Shown here piece by piece: positions 1 through 7,935 of a DNA stretch of 64,000 nucleotides. This stretch comes from Astrobacterium formosum. GTDB lineage: Bacteria; Pseudomonadota; Alphaproteobacteria; Rhizobiales; Xanthobacteraceae. The notes below the pieces were generated by a model. That model did not search any database and was not told where the DNA came from. It saw only the letters and a program-made list of their open reading frames with translations. Location of the stretch: contig JAVDCA010000015.1 in the NCBI GenBank assembly GCA_030848545.1, positions 62,001-126,000 of the forward strand, given 5' to 3'. The position numbers were made by a program, and so were the translations under genes. The stretch's first letter is position 1; each line of letters begins with the position of its first letter.

Positions 1-262
1 CCTTGCCGCGCGGCACCACGATTTCGCCATCGAGTACGAACCGCTGCGGCTCGAGCGCCGCGACCGCCGCGACGACGTCGGGAAAGTAGCGCGTCAGCGG
101 CTTGCCGGCCTTGGACTGCAGCGCGATCGTTTCGCCGTCGCGGAAGATCAGGCAGCGGAAGCCGTCCCATTTGGGTTCGTACTGCCAGTCGGGCCCGACC
201 GGCAGTTCATCGACCGAACGGGCTTCCATGGGCCGTAGGGGCGGGGAGAGGGCGAGGGACAT
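1..262 (-). CDS. ATP-dependent DNA ligase, N-terminal part (LigC-like), cut by window edge
   Basis: Only the first 87 codons are present; the rest lies beyond base 1. ATP-dependent ligases of this class seal nicks using an enzyme-AMP intermediate. The adenylation motif reads EPKWDGFRC, with the nucleotidyl lysine at about residue 31, followed by a conserved LDGEIVVP stretch (motif III region). The lead-in MEARSVDELP is typical of stand-alone bacterial LigC-type ligases rather than of the polymerase-fused LigD, but the missing remainder leaves this open. I chose the ATG at 260-262; a second in-frame ATG at 227-229 (giving a start at MEARS) is possible. It follows trxA on the same strand after a 203-base gap holding a hairpin and a palindromic repeat, so it is probably its own transcription unit. 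Confidence 0.8.
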   Translation of the reverse strand, partial: MSLALSPPLRPMEARSVDELPVGPDWQYEPKWDGFRCLIFRDGETIALQSKAGKPLTRYFPDVVAAVAALEPQRFVLDGEIVVPRGK

Positions 263-303
263 GGCCGATACGCGGGACCCGGTGGACATGCCCGATAACG
301 CAA

Positions 304-327
304 ACGGCCGGTCTTTCGACCGGCCGT
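304..327 (-). terminator. Hairpin between trxA and the ligase gene
   Basis: A perfect 10-bp inverted repeat (ACGGCCGGTC / GACCGGCCGT) with a TTTC loop. Read on the minus strand it lies about 140 bases past the trxA stop and is followed by only a short T run (TTTGCG), so it may be a weak terminator for trxA. Confidence 0.5.
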
Positions 328-348
328 GACTCCAAAAAACACGTTCCT

Positions 349-440
349 CGTCATGGCCGGGCTTGTCCCGGCCATCCACGTCTTGCCGCGGTTGAGGGCG
401 TAAACATGGATGCCCGGCACGAGGCGGCCGGGCATGACGG
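349..440. repeat. Palindromic intergenic element, CGTCATGGCCGGG type
   Basis: A roughly 90-bp element whose ends are inverted (GTCATGGCCGGGC ... GGCCGGGCATGAC) with inner inverted segments. The same GTCAT...ATGAC architecture recurs at 21671-21754, 26307-26546 and 29063-29105, and a half element sits at 47079-47101. Repeats of this style are common between genes in Bradyrhizobium and relatives. Confidence 0.65.
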
Positions 441-465
441 AGTCAGAGTTGCGCGATCACTTGCC

Positions 466-789
466 TCACGCCGACGCGGAGGCGATCCACTGCTCGAGCT
501 TGGCCTTGGGCGCTGCGCCGACCTGGCGGGAGGCGAGTTCGCCGCCCTTGAACAGCATCAAGGTCGGGATCGACATGATGCCGTATTTCTGCGCCGTCTG
601 CGGGTTCTCGTCGACGTTGAGCTTGAGAATCTTCACCTTGGCGCCGAGCGAGGCTGAGATTTCCTCCAGAGCCGGCGCGATCATGCGGCACGGCCCGCAC
701 CATTCGGCCCAGAAATCCACCACCACCGGTTCGGTGGACTTGAGAACCTCGGCCTCGAAGGTCGCGTCGGAAACCTTGCCAACGCCCAT
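466..789 (-). CDS. trxA: Thioredoxin
   Basis: Cytoplasmic dithiol protein that reduces protein disulfides and feeds electrons to reductases. The 107-residue product is the normal single-domain length. The redox motif WCGPC is at residues 30-34 and the cis-proline segment SIPTL is near residue 74. It lies 122 bases downstream of addA on the same strand; the addB-addA-trxA order is conserved in many Alphaproteobacteria, which supports the call. The 122-base gap before it could hold its own promoter. Nothing unusual is seen. Confidence 0.97.
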   Translation of the reverse strand: MGVGKVSDATFEAEVLKSTEPVVVDFWAEWCGPCRMIAPALEEISASLGAKVKILKLNVDENPQTAQKYGIMSIPTLMLFKGGELASRQVGAAPKAKLEQWIASASA

Positions 790-911
790 TGTGACACCTC
801 ATCTTTTGTTCGGAAAGGCCGGCGGGCGGCGGCCTCGATCGTGGGAAACGGACGAATCCGCCTATTCGGAAATTTGAAAGTATGGATGGCGGCAGGGGGC
901 GTCAAGGCGTC

Positions 912-3900
912 TCACGGCGTGGTGAGCCGGGCCAGTGCGCGGTCCAGGGCGTCACTGGAAATCTCCATGATATCAGGTGCTTCGGTCCAGATCAGGGCGG
1001 CCCGCAGGGGGCGGCCGGGATAGAGCCTTGCGAGCACGGCGCCATAGAGCGCGAGTTGCTCCACGTAGGCGGGCGGCACTGCCTCGAGAGTGCGCGGCGG
1101 CGACCGGTTGGTCTTGAAATCGGCGATCAGCACGGCGTCGCCGGTCACCGCCAGGCGGTCGATCTGGCCCGAGACCAGGAGCGGAGCACGGTCGGGGCGC
1201 TCGATGCGGCCGACGATCGCCACCTCGGCGCGGCTGCCGGCACCGAACAGCGGCGCAAAGCGCGGATCGTCGAGAACGGCGGCGACTTCGGCCACAAGCC
1301 GTTCGTGTGCATCTGCCGGGACATCGTCCTCGTGCCGGCGAAGATAGGCACGCGCGGCGGCGTCGCGTCCCTCGCGCGGGATGTCCGGCAGTGACTGCAG
1401 CAGGCGGTGCAGGGCGCGGCCGCGGGCGAGCGCGCGGCGCCGGTCGTCGTCGTTGCCGGTGAGGGCGAGGCGATGACCGACGGTCTCGTCATAGGCGCTC
1501 GACGGCGTCAGCGGCACCGGATGCGTCGGCGCCGCCGCCACGTCGGCGCCGAGCCAATGCGGGACGGCGAGTGTCGCCACTTCGGCTTCACCAGTATCGC
1601 GCAGTTCGCCCGCATCCGTGTCGGGCTGCTTGCGATAGCGCCAGACCGGCCCGTCGGTGGTCGCGATCTCTTCGGCGTGCGGCACCAATGCGTCGTGGAC
1701 GAGATCGTACCAGCAGCCCTTGGGCCGCGCCCGTTCGCCCTCGATGCCAGCGATCAGGAGGCGCTCGGCGGCGCGCGTCATGGCGACGTAGAGGAGGCGG
1801 CGGTATTCGCTTTCGGTGTCGCGGCGGGCGCGCTCGCGGGCGCCGGTCAGGACTGCGACGTCGTCGGCGACGCGGCCGATCCAGGCAAGGCAGCCGGGAT
1901 CGTTCGGCCCGGCGCCGTCGCGGGCGAGCGGCAGCACCTTGGCCTGGTGCTGGGCGTGTCCCGCCGGCGGCGCCGTGGTGTCGGCCAGGATGACGATCGG
2001 GGCTTCCAGGCCCTTGGCGCCGTGCACGGTCATCACCCGGACCTCATCGCGGGCGATCTCCATGTCGCGCTTGACCTCGGCACGCGCGGCGCGCAGCCAG
2101 GCAAGGAAGTTCTGCAGCGTCGGCGTCTCGCGCTGTTCGTGGTCGAGGGCGAGATTGAGGAATTCGTCGAGGGCGTCGCCCGCCTCCGCGCCGAGCCGGG
2201 CCGCGAATTGCCGCCGGCCCCGCATGGGCCCGAGCAGGTGGGCGAAGAAGTCGAACGGCGTCTTCTCGCGGGCGAGCCGCGCCAGCGCCGAGAGTTTGGC
2301 GTCGGCAGCCGCGAAGCGCGCATCCTCGCCGGCGTGTGCGGACAGGGCGGAGCGCAGCGAACCCTCCCGTTCGTAAGCGATGCGGAACAGGTCGTCGTCG
2401 TCGAAGCCGAACAGCGGACTCTTGAGCGCGCTGGCGAGCGCGAGATCGTCCTCGGGCAAAAGGAGCGCGTCGGCGAGCACCATCAGGTCCATGACGGCGA
2501 TGTGTTCGGCGAGTACCAGCCGGTCGGCGCCCGCGACGGCGACGCCGGCGTTCTTGAGCGCCCGGATGATCGCCTCGAACAGCGGCCCGCGGCGGCCGAC
2601 CAGGATCAGCACGTCGCCCCACGTGGCCGGCCGGCGCGGCTGGCTGATCGGCCCGACCGGCGTCTTCGCATCGATCAGGCGGCGCACCTCGCGGGCGATG
2701 CGGCCCGCGAGCTTGACGGCCGGGCTCGTCTCCGGCTGGGCGTCGAACGGCGCCTCCCAGGCCTCCTTGTCGGGACGCTCGTCGGGCCGTTCCAAAGGCC
2801 AGATCTCGACCACGCCGGGGGCGGCATCGGACAGCGCCGCGTGCGACGGCGGCACGCTGTCGCTGGTAACGCCGGCGAACACGCTCTGCGGCGTGAACAC
2901 CACGTCGACGGCGCCGAGGACGTTCGGTCCCGAGCGGAACGAATGCTTGAACTCGACCGGCCGGAACTCGGTGTCGCCGCCGTGCAGGCGGGCGAAATGC
3001 TCGCGGCTTTCCGCGAAGGCGTGCGGGGCGGCGCCCTGGAACGAAAAGATCGACTGTTTCTCGTCGCCAACCGCGAAGATGGTGCGGCGGAGTCCGGCGC
3101 GGGCGCCGGCGCCGGCGAAGAACTCGGCGGTGATGCGCTTGATGATGTCCCACTGCGCCGGGCTCGTATCCTGGGCCTCGTCGATGAGCACGTGGTCGAT
3201 GCCGAGATCGAGCTTGTAGTGCACCCAGGCTGAGTCGACGTTGGACAGGAGCGCGCGCGTCTTCTCGATCAGGTCGTCGTAGTCGAGAAGGCCGCGGCGG
3301 TCCTTCTCGGCGCGGTAGCGGCTGATCACCGCCTCGGCGACGGCGATCAGCGCCGCGCTCTTGTCCCGGCAGGCGATGGCGCGGCGGCGCTCGACGAGGC
3401 GCACGAGCCGGTCGCGCTCGTCGTAGAGCCGCAGCGCCAGATCGGCATGCGCCTCGGCGACGGCCTTGGTGATGATGCGCTTGCGTGGCTCTTCCTCCCT
3501 GGTGAGGAAGACCGCCTTGTACAAGGCGACGCGGTCGGCACCGCTTTTCGTAAGAGCGTCGCGCAATCGCGTCGCCTGTTCGGCGTCGGTCTTGCTGCCC
3601 AGTGCCAATGCGGCGGCGACGGCCGGCCATTCGGACAGCGGCACCAGCGCGCCGTCGACGATCTCGGCGTCGACGGCGTCGCGGGAATCCTCCGGCTCGA
3701 CGCCGAGCAGCCGGCCGAGTTGTGCCACCGCGGCTTCGACGCCGCCGGCGGCATGGATCCAGGTGGCGAGCTTGTCGCGCAGCGCGATGGCCTCGCCGAC
3801 CACATCCATGAAGGTCTGGTCGGCCACCTGGGCGATGGCGGTCGAAAGTGCGCGCCCCAGCGTGCTGTCGGGACGCGCCGCCGCCTCGATCAGGACGCCG

Positions 3901-4391
3901 AGGCTCAACCGCTGCAGCATCTCCTGCTGCTGGGTGTCGTCCATGACGGCGAAGCGCGCCGCCACATTGGCTTCGAACGGGAACTGATGCAGGAGCCGGG
4001 TGCAGAAAGCGTGGATGGTCTGCACTTTGAGGCCGCCCGGCGTCTCCAGCGCGCGGGCGAACAGCCGCCGCGCTTGCGCCCGCAAGCCCGCGTCGGGCGT
4101 GCGCCGCGAGGCCTTGCGGATCTCCTCGTCGAGCTTGTCGTCGTCGAGCACCGTCCAGGCCGCCAGCGTGTCGTAGACGCGCTTGGCCATATTGGCGGCG
4201 GCGGCCTTGGTGAAGGTGATGCACAGGATGGCGCCGGGATCGTTGCCGTCGAGCAGGAGGCGGATCACCCGCTGCGCCAGCACATGGGTCTTGCCGGCGC
4301 CCGCATTGGCCGACACCCATGCCGACACGGCCGGGTCCGATGCCGCGAGTTGCACGCCGGTGACGATGTCGGGGATGACGCGGGCGGTCAT
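912..4391 (-). CDS. addA: Double-strand break repair helicase-nuclease AddA
   Basis: UvrD/RecB-type helicase with a C-terminal nuclease, acting with AddB to resect DNA ends for RecA (the RecBCD counterpart in Alphaproteobacteria). The 1159-residue product starts with a short lead and the P-loop NAGAGKTHVLAQR near residues 29-41. The DEAQDTSP Walker B segment and the helicase motif VMTVHGAKGLEAPIV are visible. The C-terminal RecB-like nuclease domain carries the GQIDRL and IADFKTN motifs followed by QLALYGAVL. Length and layout match the alphaproteobacterial AddA family. It follows addB but is separated from it by 193 bases that contain a repeat, so coupling of the two genes is looser than in relatives where they touch. 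Confidence 0.96.
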   Translation of the reverse strand: MTARVIPDIVTGVQLAASDPAVSAWVSANAGAGKTHVLAQRVIRLLLDGNDPGAILCITFTKAAAANMAKRVYDTLAAWTVLDDDKLDEEIRKASRRTPDAGLRAQARRLFARALETPGGLKVQTIHAFCTRLLHQFPFEANVAARFAVMDDTQQQEMLQRLSLGVLIEAAARPDSTLGRALSTAIAQVADQTFMDVVGEAIALRDKLATWIHAAGGVEAAVAQLGRLLGVEPEDSRDAVDAEIVDGALVPLSEWPAVAAALALGSKTDAEQATRLRDALTKSGADRVALYKAVFLTREEEPRKRIITKAVAEAHADLALRLYDERDRLVRLVERRRAIACRDKSAALIAVAEAVISRYRAEKDRRGLLDYDDLIEKTRALLSNVDSAWVHYKLDLGIDHVLIDEAQDTSPAQWDIIKRITAEFFAGAGARAGLRRTIFAVGDEKQSIFSFQGAAPHAFAESREHFARLHGGDTEFRPVEFKHSFRSGPNVLGAVDVVFTPQSVFAGVTSDSVPPSHAALSDAAPGVVEIWPLERPDERPDKEAWEAPFDAQPETSPAVKLAGRIAREVRRLIDAKTPVGPISQPRRPATWGDVLILVGRRGPLFEAIIRALKNAGVAVAGADRLVLAEHIAVMDLMVLADALLLPEDDLALASALKSPLFGFDDDDLFRIAYEREGSLRSALSAHAGEDARFAAADAKLSALARLAREKTPFDFFAHLLGPMRGRRQFAARLGAEAGDALDEFLNLALDHEQRETPTLQNFLAWLRAARAEVKRDMEIARDEVRVMTVHGAKGLEAPIVILADTTAPPAGHAQHQAKVLPLARDGAGPNDPGCLAWIGRVADDVAVLTGARERARRDTESEYRRLLYVAMTRAAERLLIAGIEGERARPKGCWYDLVHDALVPHAEEIATTDGPVWRYRKQPDTDAGELRDTGEAEVATLAVPHWLGADVAAAPTHPVPLTPSSAYDETVGHRLALTGNDDDRRRALARGRALHRLLQSLPDIPREGRDAAARAYLRRHEDDVPADAHERLVAEVAAVLDDPRFAPLFGAGSRAEVAIVGRIERPDRAPLLVSGQIDRLAVTGDAVLIADFKTNRSPPRTLEAVPPAYVEQLALYGAVLARLYPGRPLRAALIWTEAPDIMEISSDALDRALARLTTP

Positions 4392-4440
4392 GGAAGGCCC
4401 CCGCGGCGAGATGGCTTACGCCCGGGCATAACCCCACGGT

Positions 4441-4541
4441 TCCCTCCCCCCTTGCGAGGGAGGGACAGGGAGGGGGGTAGTCCCACCCACCGTGCGCGCG
4501 GCCACCCCCCTCCCCAACCCTCCCCCGCAAGGGGGGAGGGA
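4441..4541. repeat. C-rich/G-rich inverted repeat between addB and addA
   Basis: Runs of CCCTCCCC and GGGGAGGG form nested inverted repeats (for example CCCTCCCCCCTTG then GAGGGAGGG, and CCCTCCCCC then GGGGGGAGGG). The same family appears at 7721-7852, 23481-23645, inside 26307-26546 and at 33051-33075. It sits inside what is normally a tight addB-addA pair. Confidence 0.65.
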
Positions 4542-4584
4542 GCAGGCCGCAGCAGATGGCTAGGTCTGCAACGATCGGTACCAC

Positions 4585-7500
4585 TCATTCCCCACCCCCG
4601 TCGCCTTCGCCGCCGGTCGCCGACCATTCCTTGACGCGGGCGAGGTGGTCGTAGTCGCCGTAGCGCGAGCTCCACATGGACAGGGCCAACGAGCGGTAGG
4701 GTTGCTCGGGATCGTCGAAACGCGCCACCAATGCGGCGAGCTTGGCGAGCGCTGTGTCGGCGTGGCTGTCGGCGTCTCCCTCCTTGAACTTGACGGTGCG
4801 TTCGAGGCCGGCCGGTTCGCCGCCCTTGAGGGCCACATAGGTGAGTTCGTCGACGCTGCCGCCGCCCGCGATGTCCTTGAATCCGCCCTGGCGCAGGATC
4901 GCGGCTTCCAGGGTCAGTTGCGGCGCAAGGCCGATCGTGACCTGCGTATCGCTCGGCACCTGTCCGGTCTTGTAGTCCAGAATGGCGAAGCGGCCGTCGG
5001 CGAGGCGCTCGATGCGGTCGGCGCGGCTCGTCAGGGTGAAGTCGCCGATCGTGATGCGGCCACCGATCTCGGCATTGATGGTGGCGATGCGGGTGCGGCG
5101 CGGCTGCTCGAATTCGCTGGCGAACCAGCGCGCGATGCGCCGGAAACGCGGCCACCAGAATGCCCGCGCTTCCGGATAGTCGGCGAGCGGTGCGAACGCC
5201 TTCTCGCCGATGCGGATCAGTTCTGCCTCGGGATCCTCCGGCAGGCCGGCGGCGAAGCGGGCGGTGAACTCGGCGACCGCCTCGTGGATGACATTGCCGC
5301 GATCCCGATAGCCGACCGGAAGGTCGACCGGGTCGACGGGGTAGAGCCGCAGGATGTGGCGGGCGAAGATCGAATAGGGATCGCGCAGCCAGTCCTCGAT
5401 CTGGGTCACCGAGAGTTGCCGCGGCCGCGCCTCGCGGGGCGGCTTCGGGGCCGGCGGCGCAATGCGCCGGACCGCGTCCGGCCGGTCGAGGGAGCGCGCC
5501 CAGGCGAGATATTTTTCGCCCTTGCGGGTCGCTTCGCCCCAGAGGTCTTTGCCGGTCACCGCCGCCAGCCGCTGCAGAAAGCGCGACGGCACCGCCGGGG
5601 CGCCGCCGACCTTGTCGGCGCGGCTCAGGAACACTTCGGGCGCCCCGAGCATCTGGGCGAAGTCGTGGGCGGACAGGCCGATGCGCCGCTCCGGCAGGTC
5701 GAGGCCGAGCTGATGGCGCATGGGCCGGCTCAGCCAGGCGTCGCACTGGGTGTCGGGCGGCCACACGCTTTCGACGAGGCCGCCGAGCACGACCCGGTCA
5801 ACATCCACCAGGCGGGCTTCCAGCGGCCCGAGGATGCGGATCGAAAGCTCGGTGGCGCCGGGGCGTCGCACCACCCGGGGAGAAATCGCGGCCACGAACA
5901 AGTCGCCGTAGTCGGATGGCCGCACCGCCAGCTGGTCGGCCGCTTGCGTGGTGACGAGCTCTTCGAAAGCCCTCTCCAGCTCGTTGCCGTCGACCCCCAC
6001 GAAGGCGGCGGGGTCGCCGTCCGGCGCCTGCGACAGCGCCCTCACGACATCGCGATGACGGGCCGCGAAGGTCGCAAGGGTGGTCGGCAGGTCGGGAAGG
6101 GATTCGAGCGGCGCCAGCGCCGTTGCGAGCCGCTCGACCAGCGCGCTCGCGGCGTCGAGATCGGTGTCGTCGAGGCTGCGGCGCGGATCGCTGCGGTGCA
6201 GTCCGGCGCGATTGGCGCGCAGCGACGCGAGTGCACGCGTAAGCCCAGTGGTGCCCGGGCTCGGCCTCGGACCGCGCAGCAGGGCGCGCTCCAGCGCCGC
6301 GATGGCGGTGCGGCCGGCGCCTTCGTCTTCGCCGAGCCGGAACAGGGGATGCTTGAGCAATGCCAAGAGCGGCACCGGCGCAAGGCCGCCCAGCGCCGTC
6401 TCGGCGGCGAGCCGCGCGAACACGCCGGCGCGGGTGTCGGGGAGGGCGTCGCCGCCGGAATCGTCGACCGGCAGGTGCCAGCGTGCGAGCTGTGCCTTGA
6501 CGCGCCGCGCCAGGCCGCGGTCGGGCGTCACCAGCGCCGCCGTCTTGCCCATGGTCTCGGCGGCCTCGCGCAGCACGACCGCGATGGCGAGCGCCTCGTC
6601 TTCGGCGTGGGCGGCCGCGATCACGGTGAGGTTATCCAGGCCGTGGGCCACCGCCTCGGCGGCGCCGGCGAGCCGCGTGCGCCACTGGTCGGTGGCGGCG
6701 GCGGGACGCAGCGCCTCGGAGACGAGGCGTTCGCGGCGTCGCGATGGCGCCAGCTCGGTGACGTCCTTGCGGCCGATGCCGAGGCGGGCGAGGAGGCCGA
6801 AAAGGGCGAATTGCGGATGGCCGCAGGCCGGCGCATTGTCTCGGCCAGGGGCGCCCGCAGGACCGCCGCCGATCATCGCCCAGGATTCGTCGTCGAGATG
6901 CAGGTCTAGCCCGGGCAGCACCACGGCGCCCTGTGGGGCGCGCGCGACCGCGTCGATCAGCGCCGCCGTCGCCGGGATCGATCCCGTCGAGCCGGCGACG
7001 ATCACCGGGCCGGCCGCAAGGCGCGCCGCCTCGGCGGCGATGAGCCGGTCGCGATGCAGCGCCGGTTCGACCTGGCCGCGCTCCTCGAGCAAAGCGGGCC
7101 AGACCTCGCGGGCGATCTTGAGGAAGTCGAGGGTCAGTTGCCAGTAGCGGTCGAGATGATCGGGCACGAGGCCGTCGAGCCGCTCCCACGCCACGCCCCG
7201 CATGGTCATGTCGTCGATCAGCCGGGCGAGGTCGTCGGCGAGTTCTAAGGCCGCCGTCGCGGTGGCGGCGACGAGGGGGGCTTCGCCCACCCGATCGGGC
7301 GTGATGCGGGTCGCCCATTTGAGCACCAACTGGGTCAGCAGCAGCCGGCGCTCCAGCGGCGCGATCACCGGCGGCAGGTCGAGGGCCTCGATGCCGCGCG
7401 CGGCCTGCGAAAAGGCGATCTCGTCCTCGTCGATATCGCCGATGGCGACGATGTGCGGCAGGATGGCGGCTTCTACGCCGAGCACGTCGAGGAAGGTGTC

Positions 7501-7674
7501 GCGGGCGAGCCGGACGGCGCGCCGGGTCGGCAGATAGAGCGTCGCGGCGGCGAGCGCCAGCGGATCGCGCCCGGGCGCAAACCCGGGAATCAGCCGGCCG
7601 TCGACCAGGGCCTCGACCAGCACCCGCAGGAACCTGGCCGAAGGCGGAATGGTGAAGACGCGCGGGGAACCCAT
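4585..7674 (-). CDS. addB: Double-strand break repair protein AddB
   Basis: Partner of AddA in the AddAB helicase-nuclease; in this family AddB has an inactivated helicase fold that reads recombination hotspots and a second nuclease domain at its C-terminus. The 1029-residue product has the usual alphaproteobacterial length. In the C-terminal part the segment LSVTQIEDWLRDPY marks the start of the RecB-like nuclease domain and AILDYKTGQVP carries the acidic-Lys nuclease motif. The start used reads MGSPRVFTIPP, preceded by GAGGTC. The upstream neighbour should be murU but here is the ATPase island at 7.9-12.3 kb, which appears to be a later insertion. Confidence 0.95.
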   Translation of the reverse strand: MGSPRVFTIPPSARFLRVLVEALVDGRLIPGFAPGRDPLALAAATLYLPTRRAVRLARDTFLDVLGVEAAILPHIVAIGDIDEDEIAFSQAARGIEALDLPPVIAPLERRLLLTQLVLKWATRITPDRVGEAPLVAATATAALELADDLARLIDDMTMRGVAWERLDGLVPDHLDRYWQLTLDFLKIAREVWPALLEERGQVEPALHRDRLIAAEAARLAAGPVIVAGSTGSIPATAALIDAVARAPQGAVVLPGLDLHLDDESWAMIGGGPAGAPGRDNAPACGHPQFALFGLLARLGIGRKDVTELAPSRRRERLVSEALRPAAATDQWRTRLAGAAEAVAHGLDNLTVIAAAHAEDEALAIAVVLREAAETMGKTAALVTPDRGLARRVKAQLARWHLPVDDSGGDALPDTRAGVFARLAAETALGGLAPVPLLALLKHPLFRLGEDEGAGRTAIAALERALLRGPRPSPGTTGLTRALASLRANRAGLHRSDPRRSLDDTDLDAASALVERLATALAPLESLPDLPTTLATFAARHRDVVRALSQAPDGDPAAFVGVDGNELERAFEELVTTQAADQLAVRPSDYGDLFVAAISPRVVRRPGATELSIRILGPLEARLVDVDRVVLGGLVESVWPPDTQCDAWLSRPMRHQLGLDLPERRIGLSAHDFAQMLGAPEVFLSRADKVGGAPAVPSRFLQRLAAVTGKDLWGEATRKGEKYLAWARSLDRPDAVRRIAPPAPKPPREARPRQLSVTQIEDWLRDPYSIFARHILRLYPVDPVDLPVGYRDRGNVIHEAVAEFTARFAAGLPEDPEAELIRIGEKAFAPLADYPEARAFWWPRFRRIARWFASEFEQPRRTRIATINAEIGGRITIGDFTLTSRADRIERLADGRFAILDYKTGQVPSDTQVTIGLAPQLTLEAAILRQGGFKDIAGGGSVDELTYVALKGGEPAGLERTVKFKEGDADSHADTALAKLAALVARFDDPEQPYRSLALSMWSSRYGDYDHLARVKEWSATGGEGDGGGE

Positions 7675-7720
7675 GACCTCATGTTATGGGCATGATTCGC
7701 GGCAGCGCCAGGGCTCTTAT

Positions 7721-7852
7721 CCCTCCTCCGCGCCCTTGCGCGGGGGAGGGTGGCCGCGAAGCGGTCGGGTGGGGGGTCTGGCCCCGAATGCTGGGTGAGG
7801 TCGTGACCCCACCCGGCGCCTTCGGCGCCACCCTCCCCTTTCAGGGGGAGGG
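7721..7852. repeat. CCCTCC...GGAGGG palindromic intergenic repeat upstream of addB
   Basis: Same family as 4441-4541. It contains CCCTCCTCCGCGCCCTTGCG then CGGGGGAGGG, and further on CCCCACCCGGCGCC, GGCGCCACCC and CCCTTTCAGGGGGAGGG. It separates the truncated murU copy from addB. Confidence 0.65.
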
Positions 7853-7857
7853 ATAGT

Positions 7858-7935
7858 TCAAGCCGCGCTCCGCATGATCGCGGCCTCGGCGGCCTTGATG
7901 GCTTCGGGCTTGCCCACATGCATCCACACGCCGTC
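7858..7935 (-). pseudogene. Truncated duplicate of the murU 3' end
   Basis: Read on the minus strand this encodes DGVWMHVGKPEAIKAAEA and then AIMRSAA with its own stop (7858-7860), the same C-terminus as the complete murU at 12493-13203 except for one residue (Lys for Thr). The DNA at 7862-7935 matches 12497-12570 at 71 of 74 positions. There is no upstream coding sequence for the rest of the protein, so this is a fragment and not a gene. It marks the far boundary of the ATPase island, and the last codon of the TPR ATPase gene (stop at 7934-7936) overlaps its edge. Confidence 0.85.

Noticed and set aside
2044-4584. Very long alternative frames over addA, such as an 846-codon frame on the same strand and a 608-codon frame on the + strand
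   Set aside because: They are Arg/Ala/Pro-rich, have no domains and lie over a clear addA; high GC content keeps antisense and shifted frames open.
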